Positions 34,906 through 42,873 of a DNA stretch of 64,000 nucleotides are shown in pieces (the first letter of the stretch is position 1; the number at the start of each line of letters is the position of its first letter). Under the pieces are notes generated by a model, which saw nothing but the letters and a program-made list of their open reading frames with translations, searched no databases and was not told where the DNA came from. The stretch comes from Paraburkholderia fungorum. GTDB lineage: Bacteria; Pseudomonadota; Gammaproteobacteria; Burkholderiales; Burkholderiaceae. The DNA lies in contig NZ_CADFGE010000013.1 in the NCBI RefSeq assembly GCF_902833645.1, positions 186,001-250,000 on the forward strand, written 5' to 3'. Made by a program: the position numbers and the translations under genes.

Positions 34906-37677
34906 TCACTTACGCAGCAGACGCAGACCGTTTCCGACGACGAGCAGACTTGCGCCAACGTCAGCAAATACCGCCATCCACATCGTCCCGAACCCGGCCA
35001 GCGTCAGGGCCAGAAAGACGACCTTGATTGCGAGCGCAAGCGTGATGTTCTGAACAAGGATCGAGCGCGTAGCCTTCGACAGGCGGATGAACGTCGGAAT
35101 CTTGCGCAGATCGTCATCCATCAGCGCAACATCCGCTGTTTCGATTGCCGTATCCGTTCCCATGGCGCCCATCGCAAACCCGATGTCAGCCCTTGCAAGC
35201 GCAGGCGCGTCGTTGATGCCATCGCCTACCATCCCAACCATCGTGGAATTGGCCGACAGAGCCTCGACCGCGCGCAACTTGTCCTCGGGCAACTGATTTC
35301 CTTCGGCGCGGTCGATACCAACCTGTCTGGCGATCGCCTCCGCAGTATGGGGGTTGTCGCCAGTGAGCATCGCCGTGCGCACGCCAAGCTTGTGCAGCTC
35401 GGAGATCGCCTCCCGGCTGCTCTCCTTGACGGTGTCCGCGACTGCGAAAAGTGCGAGCACCTTTTCGGCATTCATCAACATCACGACCGTCTTGCCCTGA
35501 CGCTCGAGCGCGCCGAGGCGGTCTTCGAGTTCGGGTGAACAGAGTCCCTGTTCTTCAACGAGACGATGATTGCCCAGCAGGTACGGGGTGCTATCGATGC
35601 TGCCGCTCACGCCACGGCCCGGAATCGCCTCGAAGCTGTTGACGGTCATCTGATTCACGCCGTCGGCATTTGCAGCGCTTGCGATCGCGAGAGAAACAGG
35701 GTGATCCGAGCGCCCCGCCAGACTTGCCGCGAGCGCGCGGACCCGGGTCGGTTCAATACCGTCGGCACGCAGTTCAAATTCGGTCTGCACCGGCTTGCCG
35801 TGAGTGATGGTGCCGGTCTTGTCGAGCGCGAGCCACGCGAGATTGCGACCCTGCTCAAGGTATGTACCGCCCTTGACCAGAATGCCGTGTCGGGCCGCTG
35901 CAGCAAGGCCACTGACAATTGTTACCGGTGTGGAAATAACAAGCGCGCAGGGGCACGCGATGACGAGCAGCACCAGCGCCTTGTAGATCCACTCAAACCA
36001 CGTCCCGCCGAACGCCAGCGGCGGCACAACCGCTACAGCAAGTGCCGCAGCAAAGACTATCGGCGTATAGACACGGGCAAACTGGTCGACAAAGCGTTGC
36101 GTTGGCGCTTTGGCGCCCTGCGCCTCTTCCACCGCATGGATGATACGCGCCAACGTGGTGTTGTTCGCCGCCGCGCTCACCCGATACTCAAAGGAGCCGG
36201 ATTGGTTGATCGTGCCGGCGAATACGGGGTCGCCTTCAGCCTTCTCCACAGGCAGGCTTTCGCCCGTGATGGGGGCCTGGTTGATCGTGGACCGGCCGGT
36301 TGTGATCTCACCATCGAGACCAATGCGCTCGCCGGGTTTAACGCGAACAACCGTGCCCACCGTGACTCCACTGGCGTTCACCTCTGCCCAGGAACCGTCG
36401 GGTTGCCTGACGGTTGCCGTCTCCGGCGCGAGGCGCATGAGTCCCTGAATTGCGTTGCGTGCGCGGTCCAGCGACTTCGCTTCGATGAGCTCGGCAATCG
36501 TGAACAGGACCATGACCATCGCCGCTTCTGGCCACTGACGCAGCAACAATGCCCCGGTCACGGCAATGCTCATCAGCGCATTGATATTGAGGTTGCCATT
36601 GCGGATTGCGATCCAGCCCTTCCTGTACGTCGTCAAACCGCAGGCGATCACCGCCAGCAGCGCAAGTGCTGCGGTGAGCCAGGCAGGTTGGCCGAGCCAG
36701 CTGCTTGCTTCGGACGCAACTGCCGCGACACCCGCGAGGGCCAGCGGCCACCACGGCTTCCTGATCGGCTCCGAAGGGGCAGCAAGTTGCCCGTCTGCCT
36801 GCGGGACTTCGGGCGTGAAACCCAGCGTCCGGATCGCGCTCAGTACCGCCTCGAGCGACTCCGGCGCATGAATGACCGTGAGGATGCGCTGCATCAGGTT
36901 GAAATCGAGGCCCTTCACGCCCGGCATTCCTGCCAGCTTCTTGCGGATCAACGCTTCTTCGGTCGGGCAGTCCATCTGCAGAATGCGAATCTGGGTTCGA
37001 ACGCCACCTTCGACTACCGTCGGGCCGGCCAGCACGCTGAGCGAGGTCGCCGCACGCGTACAGCAACTGTCGGCACCCGGGTGGGCATGCTTATGGTCGT
37101 GTTTGTCCCCATGGCCGTGGGCGTGAGCGCCGTGATCGTGACTGCGCCCATTGTCGTGACTGTGTTCACGTTTCAGACCGGGCGCCGCGTGGTCGTGCGC
37201 GCAGCACCCGCTGTCTCCCCGAGCCGGCGCGCTGAGCGCGGTCGCGACGGGCGTACAGCAGTTATCAACGCCCGCAGCGGCATGCTCATGGTCGTGTTTA
37301 TCCTCATGGCCGTGCACGTGAGCGCCAGTATCGTGACTGTGCGCATTGTCGTGACCGTGTTCATGTTTCGGACCGTGCGCCGCGTGGTCGTGCGCACAGC
37401 ACCCGCCGTCTTTTCGGGCCGGCCCGCTGAGCGCGGTCGCCACGGACGTAGGGCTGTCATCGGCGCAGGACTGCGCATGATCATGTTTGTCCCGATGATC
37501 GTCCGCGTGAGCACTGTGATCGTGGTTGCGTGCCGCGTCGTGCTCGTGTTCCTCAGCGTGTGCAGCGTGACGATGCCCGTGCGCGCAACACTGGTCGTCT
37601 TCCTGATCGTGAGCAGCCACGGCGGCGCTGCCGACGCGGGCATGTTTGCGGTCGATTTCGGACTTATTTTCAGGCAT
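34906..37677 (-). CDS. cadA: Zn/Cd/Pb P-type ATPase with long His-rich N-terminal repeats
   Basis: This 923-residue exporter opens with about 210 residues of His/Asp-rich sequence in which a unit of about 65 residues, beginning VATALS and containing GCCAHDHAA, occurs twice with a partial third copy. A metal-binding domain follows (about 230-295, ILQMDCPTEEALIRKKL), then P1B-ATPase helices, the metal-site ACPCALV (about 574), phosphorylation site DKTGT (about 618) and GDGINDAPAL. The CPC and DCPTEE motifs fit the Zn/Cd/Pb class (CadA/ZntA). The ATG follows AAGGGG and a MerR-type promoter. Confidence 0.95.
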   Translation of the reverse strand: MPENKSEIDRKHARVGSAAVAAHDQEDDQCCAHGHRHAAHAEEHEHDAARNHDHSAHADDHRDKHDHAQSCADDSPTSVATALSGPARKDGGCCAHDHAAHGPKHEHGHDNAHSHDTGAHVHGHEDKHDHEHAAAGVDNCCTPVATALSAPARGDSGCCAHDHAAPGLKREHSHDNGRSHDHGAHAHGHGDKHDHKHAHPGADSCCTRAATSLSVLAGPTVVEGGVRTQIRILQMDCPTEEALIRKKLAGMPGVKGLDFNLMQRILTVIHAPESLEAVLSAIRTLGFTPEVPQADGQLAAPSEPIRKPWWPLALAGVAAVASEASSWLGQPAWLTAALALLAVIACGLTTYRKGWIAIRNGNLNINALMSIAVTGALLLRQWPEAAMVMVLFTIAELIEAKSLDRARNAIQGLMRLAPETATVRQPDGSWAEVNASGVTVGTVVRVKPGERIGLDGEITTGRSTINQAPITGESLPVEKAEGDPVFAGTINQSGSFEYRVSAAANNTTLARIIHAVEEAQGAKAPTQRFVDQFARVYTPIVFAAALAVAVVPPLAFGGTWFEWIYKALVLLVIACPCALVISTPVTIVSGLAAAARHGILVKGGTYLEQGRNLAWLALDKTGTITHGKPVQTEFELRADGIEPTRVRALAASLAGRSDHPVSLAIASAANADGVNQMTVNSFEAIPGRGVSGSIDSTPYLLGNHRLVEEQGLCSPELEDRLGALERQGKTVVMLMNAEKVLALFAVADTVKESSREAISELHKLGVRTAMLTGDNPHTAEAIARQVGIDRAEGNQLPEDKLRAVEALSANSTMVGMVGDGINDAPALARADIGFAMGAMGTDTAIETADVALMDDDLRKIPTFIRLSKATRSILVQNITLALAIKVVFLALTLAGFGTMWMAVFADVGASLLVVGNGLRLLRK

Positions 37678-37703
37678 AGCGGACCCCTTCCTTGGTTTAC
37701 ACC

Positions 37704-37735
37704 TAGTAAACACCTTGGAGTGGCTTCAAGGTCAA
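37704..37735 (-). promoter_or_regulatory. MerR-family (CadR/PbrR) operator-promoter of cadA
   Basis: On the minus strand TTGACC (37735-37730) and TTACTA (37709-37704) are separated by 20 bp (19 bp if TTTACT is the -10). The dyad arms ACCTTG and CAAGGT (37712-37732) fill the spacer. Overlong spacers with a central dyad are the hallmark of MerR-activated promoters. The same element occurs at 38706-38737. Confidence 0.85.
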
Positions 37736-37753
37736 GAGGAAATGGGGCAATAG

Positions 37754-38090
37754 ATGAAAATCGTCGAATTGGTTCGACCGGTTGTAGTCCGAGGCCATCC
37801 CGAGTTTATGGAAAGAGCAACCGGCTTCCTGGACGCCGACCAAACACAGCCTGGTGCCGCAACAGCAATGCGCGTCAGGCCCGACGGCAACATTTTGTGA
37901 GGAATTCCGCGCGGCAGATGACGCACGGTGTCCGTGCCGCAGCGCGATGCAGCGGACGGCCCAGCGCCCGGCGTGTTGGCGTGCAGGCACTCGTGGACGC
38001 GCAATCGGGCACGTCGCGACACGGGTCATGGAATTGCTTCGGCTTGAGACGCCGATATCGATTTGAGAGAGCGTTGCGTGCTCGAACTTC
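37754..38090 (+). pseudogene. Decayed merR-type regulator divergent from cadA
   Basis: The ATG lies 21 bp after the operator and opens MKIVEL, as in CadR (MKIGEL). In shifted frames further pieces align with the intact regulator at 38757: TGCSPRPSRVYGKSNRLP (against TGC..TIRFYEKEGLLP), FVRN followed by RQM (against FIRNCRALDM), ALVDAQ (against SLVDEH), and GHVATRVMELLRLE (against GHVNARIHELIQLK). At least two frameshifts and several changes make it non-functional. It marks the original regulator of the cadA promoter. Confidence 0.75.
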
Positions 38091-38134
38091 CTGTCAAGGC
38101 GTTCAGCTTGCGCTAGCGCCCTTTCGCAAACAGA

Positions 38135-38160
38135 AGCGCCATTAAGCCATTAATGGCGCT
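38135..38160. terminator. Perfect 11-bp hairpin, possible terminator
   Basis: Arms AGCGCCATTAA and TTAATGGCGCT flank a four-base loop. It lies 80 bp beyond the stop of the minus-strand membrane protein gene and after the merR relic. A weak T-rich stretch follows on the minus strand, so termination there is plausible but not certain. Confidence 0.4.
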
Positions 38161-38240
38161 GCTTACGGCAGCGACTGTTACCACGCTTCCACCAGCGCCA
38201 GCATAAAGTGTGATTCGAACTCAGACCGGTGACAAAACAG

Positions 38241-38591
38241 TTAATCGAGATCCGGGTCGATCAACTCGGGGTGCAACCGGACGTGCAACAGGACAAACCA
38301 TCGCCGGGAGCAGGTCTGGGAAATGGAGACGAGTTGCGGTGGCAAACCTGCCAAAATCACCTTACGGTTCCTCGTTGCTTCCTCGAACGCATTCGCCGCG
38401 TCGACAATCACCCATCGCTGGGCTAGGGCGAGAGTAACGCATGCAAACACAGCGAACGGCATGGGCGGGACCTTCGTCCCTTCCAGACCGACCAGAATAG
38501 AAATGGTAAGCACGGTGATTTCAGTGACGAGTAACCCGATCAGTAGCACGATCAGGCGCGCTTTGAACCGGATTTTGCTGGCAGCTTTCAT
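38241..38591 (-). CDS. Small two-span membrane protein under the MerR promoter
   Basis: This 116-residue protein has two membrane helices (about 12-33 and 42-62) then a charged cytoplasmic part (DAANAFEEATRNRKVILAGL, and onward). No family recognised. It is transcribed away from the intact cadR gene, with a CadR/PbrR-type promoter pointing at it, so metal induction is expected. GGAG lies 12 bases before the ATG. A 26-codon frame precedes it. It could be an accessory factor of metal export. Confidence 0.62.
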   Translation of the reverse strand: MKAASKIRFKARLIVLLIGLLVTEITVLTISILVGLEGTKVPPMPFAVFACVTLALAQRWVIVDAANAFEEATRNRKVILAGLPPQLVSISQTCSRRWFVLLHVRLHPELIDPDLD

Positions 38592-38597
38592 CGTGCG

Positions 38598-38678
38598 TTA
38601 GATGCTCCGTGAGGTCTGAAGCACGAGCGCGACATGCGCAGCAATCCCTGCTCCATGGGCGGCCCGTTCGTAGGACAT
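38598..38678 (-). CDS. 26-residue leader peptide candidate
   Basis: This frame (MSYERAAHGAGIAAHVALVL and six more residues) has GGGAA seven bases before its ATG. It lies between the MerR-type promoter and the membrane protein gene and ends six bases before that gene's ATG. It may be a leader or an unrelated chance frame. Confidence 0.3.
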   Translation of the reverse strand: MSYERAAHGAGIAAHVALVLQTSRSI

Positions 38679-38705
38679 GCTGGATTCCCAGCGTGACTTG
38701 TGGTG

Positions 38706-38737
38706 TAGTAGACACCTTGGAGTCACTCCAAGGTCAA
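38706..38737 (-). promoter_or_regulatory. MerR-family (CadR/PbrR) operator between cadR and the membrane protein
   Basis: A perfect dyad, ACCTTGGAG and CTCCAAGGT around TCA (38714-38734), lies in a 20-bp spacer between TTGACC (38737-38732) and CTACTA (38711-38706) on the minus strand. The promoter therefore points to 38241-38591, while cadR starts 22 bp to the right of the dyad. Confidence 0.85.
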
Positions 38738-38756
38738 GTTTTCCGCAGGAGAAGAT

Positions 38757-39188
38757 ATGAAAATTGGCGAATTGGCGAAAGCGGCCGGCTGCACGACCGA
38801 TACGATCCGTTTTTACGAAAAGGAAGGGCTCCTGCCTGAGGCGGATCGCACCGAGGCGAATTATCGGAATTACCGCGAGGCCCATATCGACCGGCTACGC
38901 TTCATCCGGAACTGCCGGGCGCTGGACATGGCCCACGAGGAAATTCGCACCTTACTGGACGCGGCCGACGGCCCCGCCAACGGATGCGGGACAATCAATT
39001 CGCTGGTGGATGAACACCTCGGGCATGTCAATGCGCGCATCCATGAACTGATACAGCTGAAAACCCAGCTTACCGCGCTGCGGGCGCGATGCCCGGCCGA
39101 ACGGCCCGTCGAGGACTGCGGCATCATGCATGGCCTCGTCGAGATGGAAGCGGGAAACCTGAGGTCCAGGCCGTCACACGTCGGTTGA
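38757..39188 (+). CDS. cadR: MerR-family Cd/Pb/Zn-responsive regulator
   Basis: This 143-residue protein has a MerR helix-turn-helix (MKIGELAKAAGCTTDTIRFY), the wing and a dimer helix (about 80-112). Cysteines 77, 112 and 121 sit as in CadR/PbrR proteins. These repressor-activators bind operators with long spacers and twist them on metal binding. AGGAG precedes the ATG. It most likely controls both CadR-type operators here and the CDF gene that follows. Cd versus Pb versus Zn preference cannot be read from sequence. Confidence 0.92.
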   Translation: MKIGELAKAAGCTTDTIRFYEKEGLLPEADRTEANYRNYREAHIDRLRFIRNCRALDMAHEEIRTLLDAADGPANGCGTINSLVDEHLGHVNARIHELIQLKTQLTALRARCPAERPVEDCGIMHGLVEMEAGNLRSRPSHVG

Positions 39189-39255
39189 GCGACGTGCCGG
39201 TCCGCGCAAGCGATGGCAACGTGCCATCGCGCGTTCCGGCAGAACGGGAGCCACC

Positions 39256-40215
39256 ATGCCTCATGTCGACCAACACAGCCACGACGACCATGACCATGGC
39301 GCCGGTGGCCACCACCACCCGGCTCCGCCTGCAGGTTTTGATGGCGCTTTCGCGATCGGCTCGGCGCTCAACGCCGGGTTTGTCGTGGCGGAGGTCATCT
39401 TCGGTCTGACGGCGCATTCTGTCGCGCTATTGGCGGACGCTGCGCACAACCTCGGGGACGTGCTGGGTCTGTTGCTGGCATGGTGGGCGATGTGGCTCGG
39501 CCGGCGTCATCCTACCCCTAGCCGCACCTACGGCTATGGGCGCAGCTCCATCCTTGCCTCACTGACCAATGCCGTGGTGCTGCTGGTTGGGGTTGGCGGC
39601 ATATCGGTCGAAGCGATCCGCCGTCTGACTGAAGGCCTCCCTGCGGGCGAGGTAGGCGGCAAAACCGTGATGATCGTGGCGGCCGCAGGTATCGTTGTCA
39701 ATGGAGTCACCGCGTTAATGTTCGCCCATGGTCGCAAGGGAGACCTGAACGTGAAGGGCGCGTTCCTGCACATGGCGGCCGACGCAGCCGTGTCGGCGGG
39801 CGTTGTTATCTCCGGCCTAATCATTCTGATGACGGGCTGGTCCTGGCTCGACCCCGTTGTCAGCTTGATGATCGCGGCTTTAATCCTGGTTTCGACGTGG
39901 GGCCTGTTACGCGACAGTCTCAATCTGGCGCTCGACAAGGTCCCGGAAGGGGTCGACGTGGAGAAAGTGCGCGCCTTTCTCTCAACGCTACCCGGCGTGG
40001 AGGAAGTCCATGACCTTCACGTCTGGCCGCTGAGCACGACTGAAGTGGCTCTGACCGCGCACCTGGTTCGACCGAAAGCTGGCAGCGACGATGCCTTTCT
40101 GAACAGCGCTTGTGAGGAACTGAAGGAGCATTTCGGCATAGGTCACGCCACCTTCCAGATCGAGGACGGCGACCCGGCTCACCCATGTCAGCTTGCCCCC
40201 GCGCACGTTGTCTAG
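39256..40215 (+). CDS. czcD: Cation diffusion facilitator (CzcD/ZitB-like)
   Basis: This 319-residue protein has a His-rich cytoplasmic head (HSHDDHDHGAGGHHH, about 7-21), six membrane helices and a C-terminal cytoplasmic domain (about 225-305) with EVHDLHVWPLS. Zinc-site residues are in LLADAAHNLGD (helix 2) and FLHMAADA (helix 5), giving a His/Asp arrangement typical of Zn/Cd exporters. It follows cadR by 67 bp, so cotranscription is likely. Confidence 0.92.
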   Translation: MPHVDQHSHDDHDHGAGGHHHPAPPAGFDGAFAIGSALNAGFVVAEVIFGLTAHSVALLADAAHNLGDVLGLLLAWWAMWLGRRHPTPSRTYGYGRSSILASLTNAVVLLVGVGGISVEAIRRLTEGLPAGEVGGKTVMIVAAAGIVVNGVTALMFAHGRKGDLNVKGAFLHMAADAAVSAGVVISGLIILMTGWSWLDPVVSLMIAALILVSTWGLLRDSLNLALDKVPEGVDVEKVRAFLSTLPGVEEVHDLHVWPLSTTEVALTAHLVRPKAGSDDAFLNSACEELKEHFGIGHATFQIEDGDPAHPCQLAPAHVV

Positions 40216-40481
40216 CGGCATAGGAGCAAGAGCATGAGGACGGACAGCGCTCAGTCGTAGAACGCATTGAAGATGTCAACGTTGCGCCGATAGACTTGTC
40301 AATTCGACGCGCGGGCAATCTGGAGTGGCAGAACTAATGCGCTCTCCGCGAGCACGAGCACGTCGCGAGGGCGACCGCCGCGATCCCGAGTGTGGCGCGC
40401 TCGACCAGTTGCTGCAGAAAGGCGGGCGCGCTTTTCGCTCCCTGCCGACCGTCGCCGGCACTGCCGGGGGCCGGCGCAAGG

Positions 40482-40853
40482 TCAGCGCGATCGCGAGCCC
40501 TTGAAGCCACGCCGTTCACAATCCGCAATCAATGCGTTAAGCACTGCGACCGGCATAGCCGTGCGCAAGACTGGTTCGAGAGTCGGCAGGCTGCGATCCA
40601 CCACGTCCGTCACCTGCGCAATCGTCTCGCCGTTCAGGCACGCGACAAACTGCGCTTGGGACTGTCGGAAAAGAAGGCGGTCTGTATCCAGCACACCTGC
40701 CACATAAGACTGCCGCTCGTTGACCGGCAACTTGGGGTACAGGTCGGGCGAGATTGCCTGCACCCGTGGACTCAGTTCAGGCGGCGTCTGCGCGAACGAT
40801 GCGGCCACAAAGATGAGGGCCGCGAGGCCCGGGACTGCTGACATCAGTTGCAT
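40482..40853 (-). CDS. Exported small protein, unknown
   Basis: This 123-residue protein has a signal peptide (MQLMSAVPGLAALIFVAASFAQ). The mature part has two cysteines (QFVACLNG, IADCERRG) and a helical look. No family recognised. A second ATG three codons on is equally plausible. Nothing on the same strand is close enough to define an operon. Confidence 0.6.
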   Translation of the reverse strand: MQLMSAVPGLAALIFVAASFAQTPPELSPRVQAISPDLYPKLPVNERQSYVAGVLDTDRLLFRQSQAQFVACLNGETIAQVTDVVDRSLPTLEPVLRTAMPVAVLNALIADCERRGFKGSRSR

Positions 40854-41710
40854 GGGTGGACTTTGGTGATGATCCAGTCCGACATAACGGCACAGCGGTC
40901 CGTGGCCTTGAGTCCTGTTTTCGGGCGCCCTGGTTTAGGGCGCGGCAACAACTTTCATAAAAAATCCACCCTTTTCCACCCCGACAGAAAATCGCTACAT
41001 CTGATAACTGGAGTATCACGGTAGCGTTTTCGCGCCTGCGCCAGACGAGGGCGCGTGTGACCTCCCCATCCCGAATGCCTGACTCAAGCTTCTCCCGCCA
41101 GCGCCCTGAATCCGCCCGCGTCAAGCCATTCCTGTTCTGTTGACGCAATCCTGGGCGATGCCGTCTGACGCCGAAGCCTAGAGCGCGTCGGCCCATGTCG
41201 TAGCGATTGATACGTTTTGCATTCTGATCAATACAAACCGGCAGGCGTGCGTGGTGAACACCGTCCGCCAGATGGAAAACGCGTTGCCAAAACGCGTCTG
41301 TTCAAAAGTGGCCCCATTTTTCGTGAAACATTCCGGTCCGAATTGCTGCAATGCCCTGCCAGGTACGGATTTCCGTCCGCCCCCCTTTAACTTCCGAGTG
41401 TTTCACGGTCGGGCATCCGGAGCAGATCTTCGTCATGCCGCAGCCAGTGCGTCGCCGACCGGCGCGGCTGGCGGCCACCTCACGCACGCCTCCACGGAAT
41501 GGCGGCCGGTTGCGGGCCGTCGTGCCCATCCTGGCCGGCGTGTCCGGTGCCCTGACCTCGCGGTTGTGCGACGGCTGGCCGCCGTAAGCAGGAGTGCGCT
41601 GCGTCAGCACATCCGGACATTACCGCCATAATGTCTGCTAACTTGTATGGGGGTTTATACAGCCCTCACTCAAATTAATCGAGGGTTTACCCTTATATTT
41701 CGCAGCATCC
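40854..41710. other. Long intergenic region before the recombinase operon
   Basis: About 860 bp without a recognisable gene. The last 80 bp are unusually AT-rich for this window, with CCCTC and GAGGG arms 13 bp apart (about 41663-41685) and TTATATTT near 41694, which could be promoter or binding site for the operon. A patch at 41198-41240 is also AT-rich. Open frames here have no motifs. The Rep-recombinase side of the plasmid appears to begin here. Confidence 0.4.
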
Positions 41711-42370
41711 ATGGCCACCGTTCACCGCGGCTTCGACGGCGTGCGCATCGAAGGCACGCAGTATTCCGTCTGGGTTCACCCACTCAGCGAGTGGCGTGAA
41801 CCGGGCGACGCCACGCTTTCGATCGGCGTCGACGCGAAGTCACCGGCGTGGGACGACTGGGCACGCCTGACGCACGATGTGCCCCATTACTTCGCGGCCA
41901 GCGACGTCGATCTGGCCACCACTGCCGCCGGCGACGAGCTGCGCTGCCTGCGTGCCAGTTCCGCCGACACGCCCGCTTACCGGCCGGGCTTCGTCCTCAC
42001 GCTGGAACCCGGCATGCGCGTCTTCCTCGAAACCGAGCTGCCGCGTGTCGAACAGGTCACGCATGTCGCCGCGACCCTGCGGGCGGCCGTCGAACCACAC
42101 TTGGGCCGCACCCTCGCGCAGTACGCGAGCACGACGGTGCAACCGCACGAGCGGTCCGCACTCGTGGCGGTCGCCTCGCGCGTGGTGCTGCTCGGCAATT
42201 CGCCGGCCGAGGCGATCGCCTACGCGGTGCTGCTGCACGACCACCGGTGGGCATTTTCCGACGCTTGGGACGACCCGCAGTACGCCGAACTCGGCGCCGC
42301 GTTGCGCCGGCCGGAGGTGCTCGCGTTGCTGGCTGAATCCGCCACTGCATCGGCCAGCCACGCGGTATGA
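41711..42370 (+). CDS. Unknown protein 1 of recombinase operon
   Basis: This 219-residue soluble acidic protein begins MATVHRGFDGVRIEGTQYSV. The first half looks beta-rich and the second half helical (about 115-210). No family recognised and no signal peptide. Its stop overlaps the next start (ATGA). Translational coupling to the recombinase two genes on suggests a function in the same process. It starts about 70 bp after an AT-rich patch that may be the operon promoter. Confidence 0.7.
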   Translation: MATVHRGFDGVRIEGTQYSVWVHPLSEWREPGDATLSIGVDAKSPAWDDWARLTHDVPHYFAASDVDLATTAAGDELRCLRASSADTPAYRPGFVLTLEPGMRVFLETELPRVEQVTHVAATLRAAVEPHLGRTLAQYASTTVQPHERSALVAVASRVVLLGNSPAEAIAYAVLLHDHRWAFSDAWDDPQYAELGAALRRPEVLALLAESATASASHAV

Positions 42371-42873
42371 GCGTCCCGCCCTCCCCGCAACCGTCGGCTG
42401 GCATGCTCCGGGCACTGCTCAACGCGCTCGTGGACCAGCTGCCGGCCGGGCCGGTGTACGCGTCGACCGGTGCCAGCCAGCTGCCCGGCTGGAAACCGGT
42501 GCCGGCAGACTGCCACGGCAACGCCGATCGCTGGGTGGCGGCGCACCCGGGCGATGTGGCCGTGCGCGGCTGGCTGCATGAGCCGTTCGCGGACCTGCCC
42601 CACCGGTTCGTCGCACATTCGCTGGTGTGCACCGCGGCCGGCGCGCTCATCGACGTGACGCTGTCCGCGCGCCCGCAGTCGCTCCGGTTTCTGGAACATC
42701 CGGGGTCAGACGCTGATTTTTTCTCATTCCTCCGCTGCCCTCGGCCCTTCCCCGTTCTGGCCCCCCCGGTCGCTGTCGTGGACGAATTCCTCATCGTCCC
42801 GCGCGATGATTCACCCAACGCAGAAGCCGCTACCGCGCCCTATGCCACGGGCTTTCCGGAGGACATGGCATGA
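42367..42873 (+). CDS. Unknown protein 2 of recombinase operon
   Basis: This 168-residue soluble protein contains DCHGNADRWVAAHPGDVAVR followed by GWL, a Cys-His-Asn pattern that reminds me of unnamed mobile-element proteins with CHxNV-type motifs, then HRFVAHSLVCTAAGALIDVT. Cys/His/Asp combinations hint at a hydrolase or peptidase-like fold, unproven. It overlaps both neighbours by four bases. Confidence 0.65.
   Translation: MSVPPSPQPSAGMLRALLNALVDQLPAGPVYASTGASQLPGWKPVPADCHGNADRWVAAHPGDVAVRGWLHEPFADLPHRFVAHSLVCTAAGALIDVTLSARPQSLRFLEHPGSDADFFSFLRCPRPFPVLAPPVAVVDEFLIVPRDDSPNAEAATAPYATGFPEDMA

Noticed and set aside
35566..38145. An 859-codon open frame on the plus strand opposite cadA
   Set aside because: It is antisense to a clear P-type ATPase, has low-complexity Arg/Val-rich content from the reverse of His codons, no ribosome site and no motif. 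Its end does, however, contain pieces of the merR relic.
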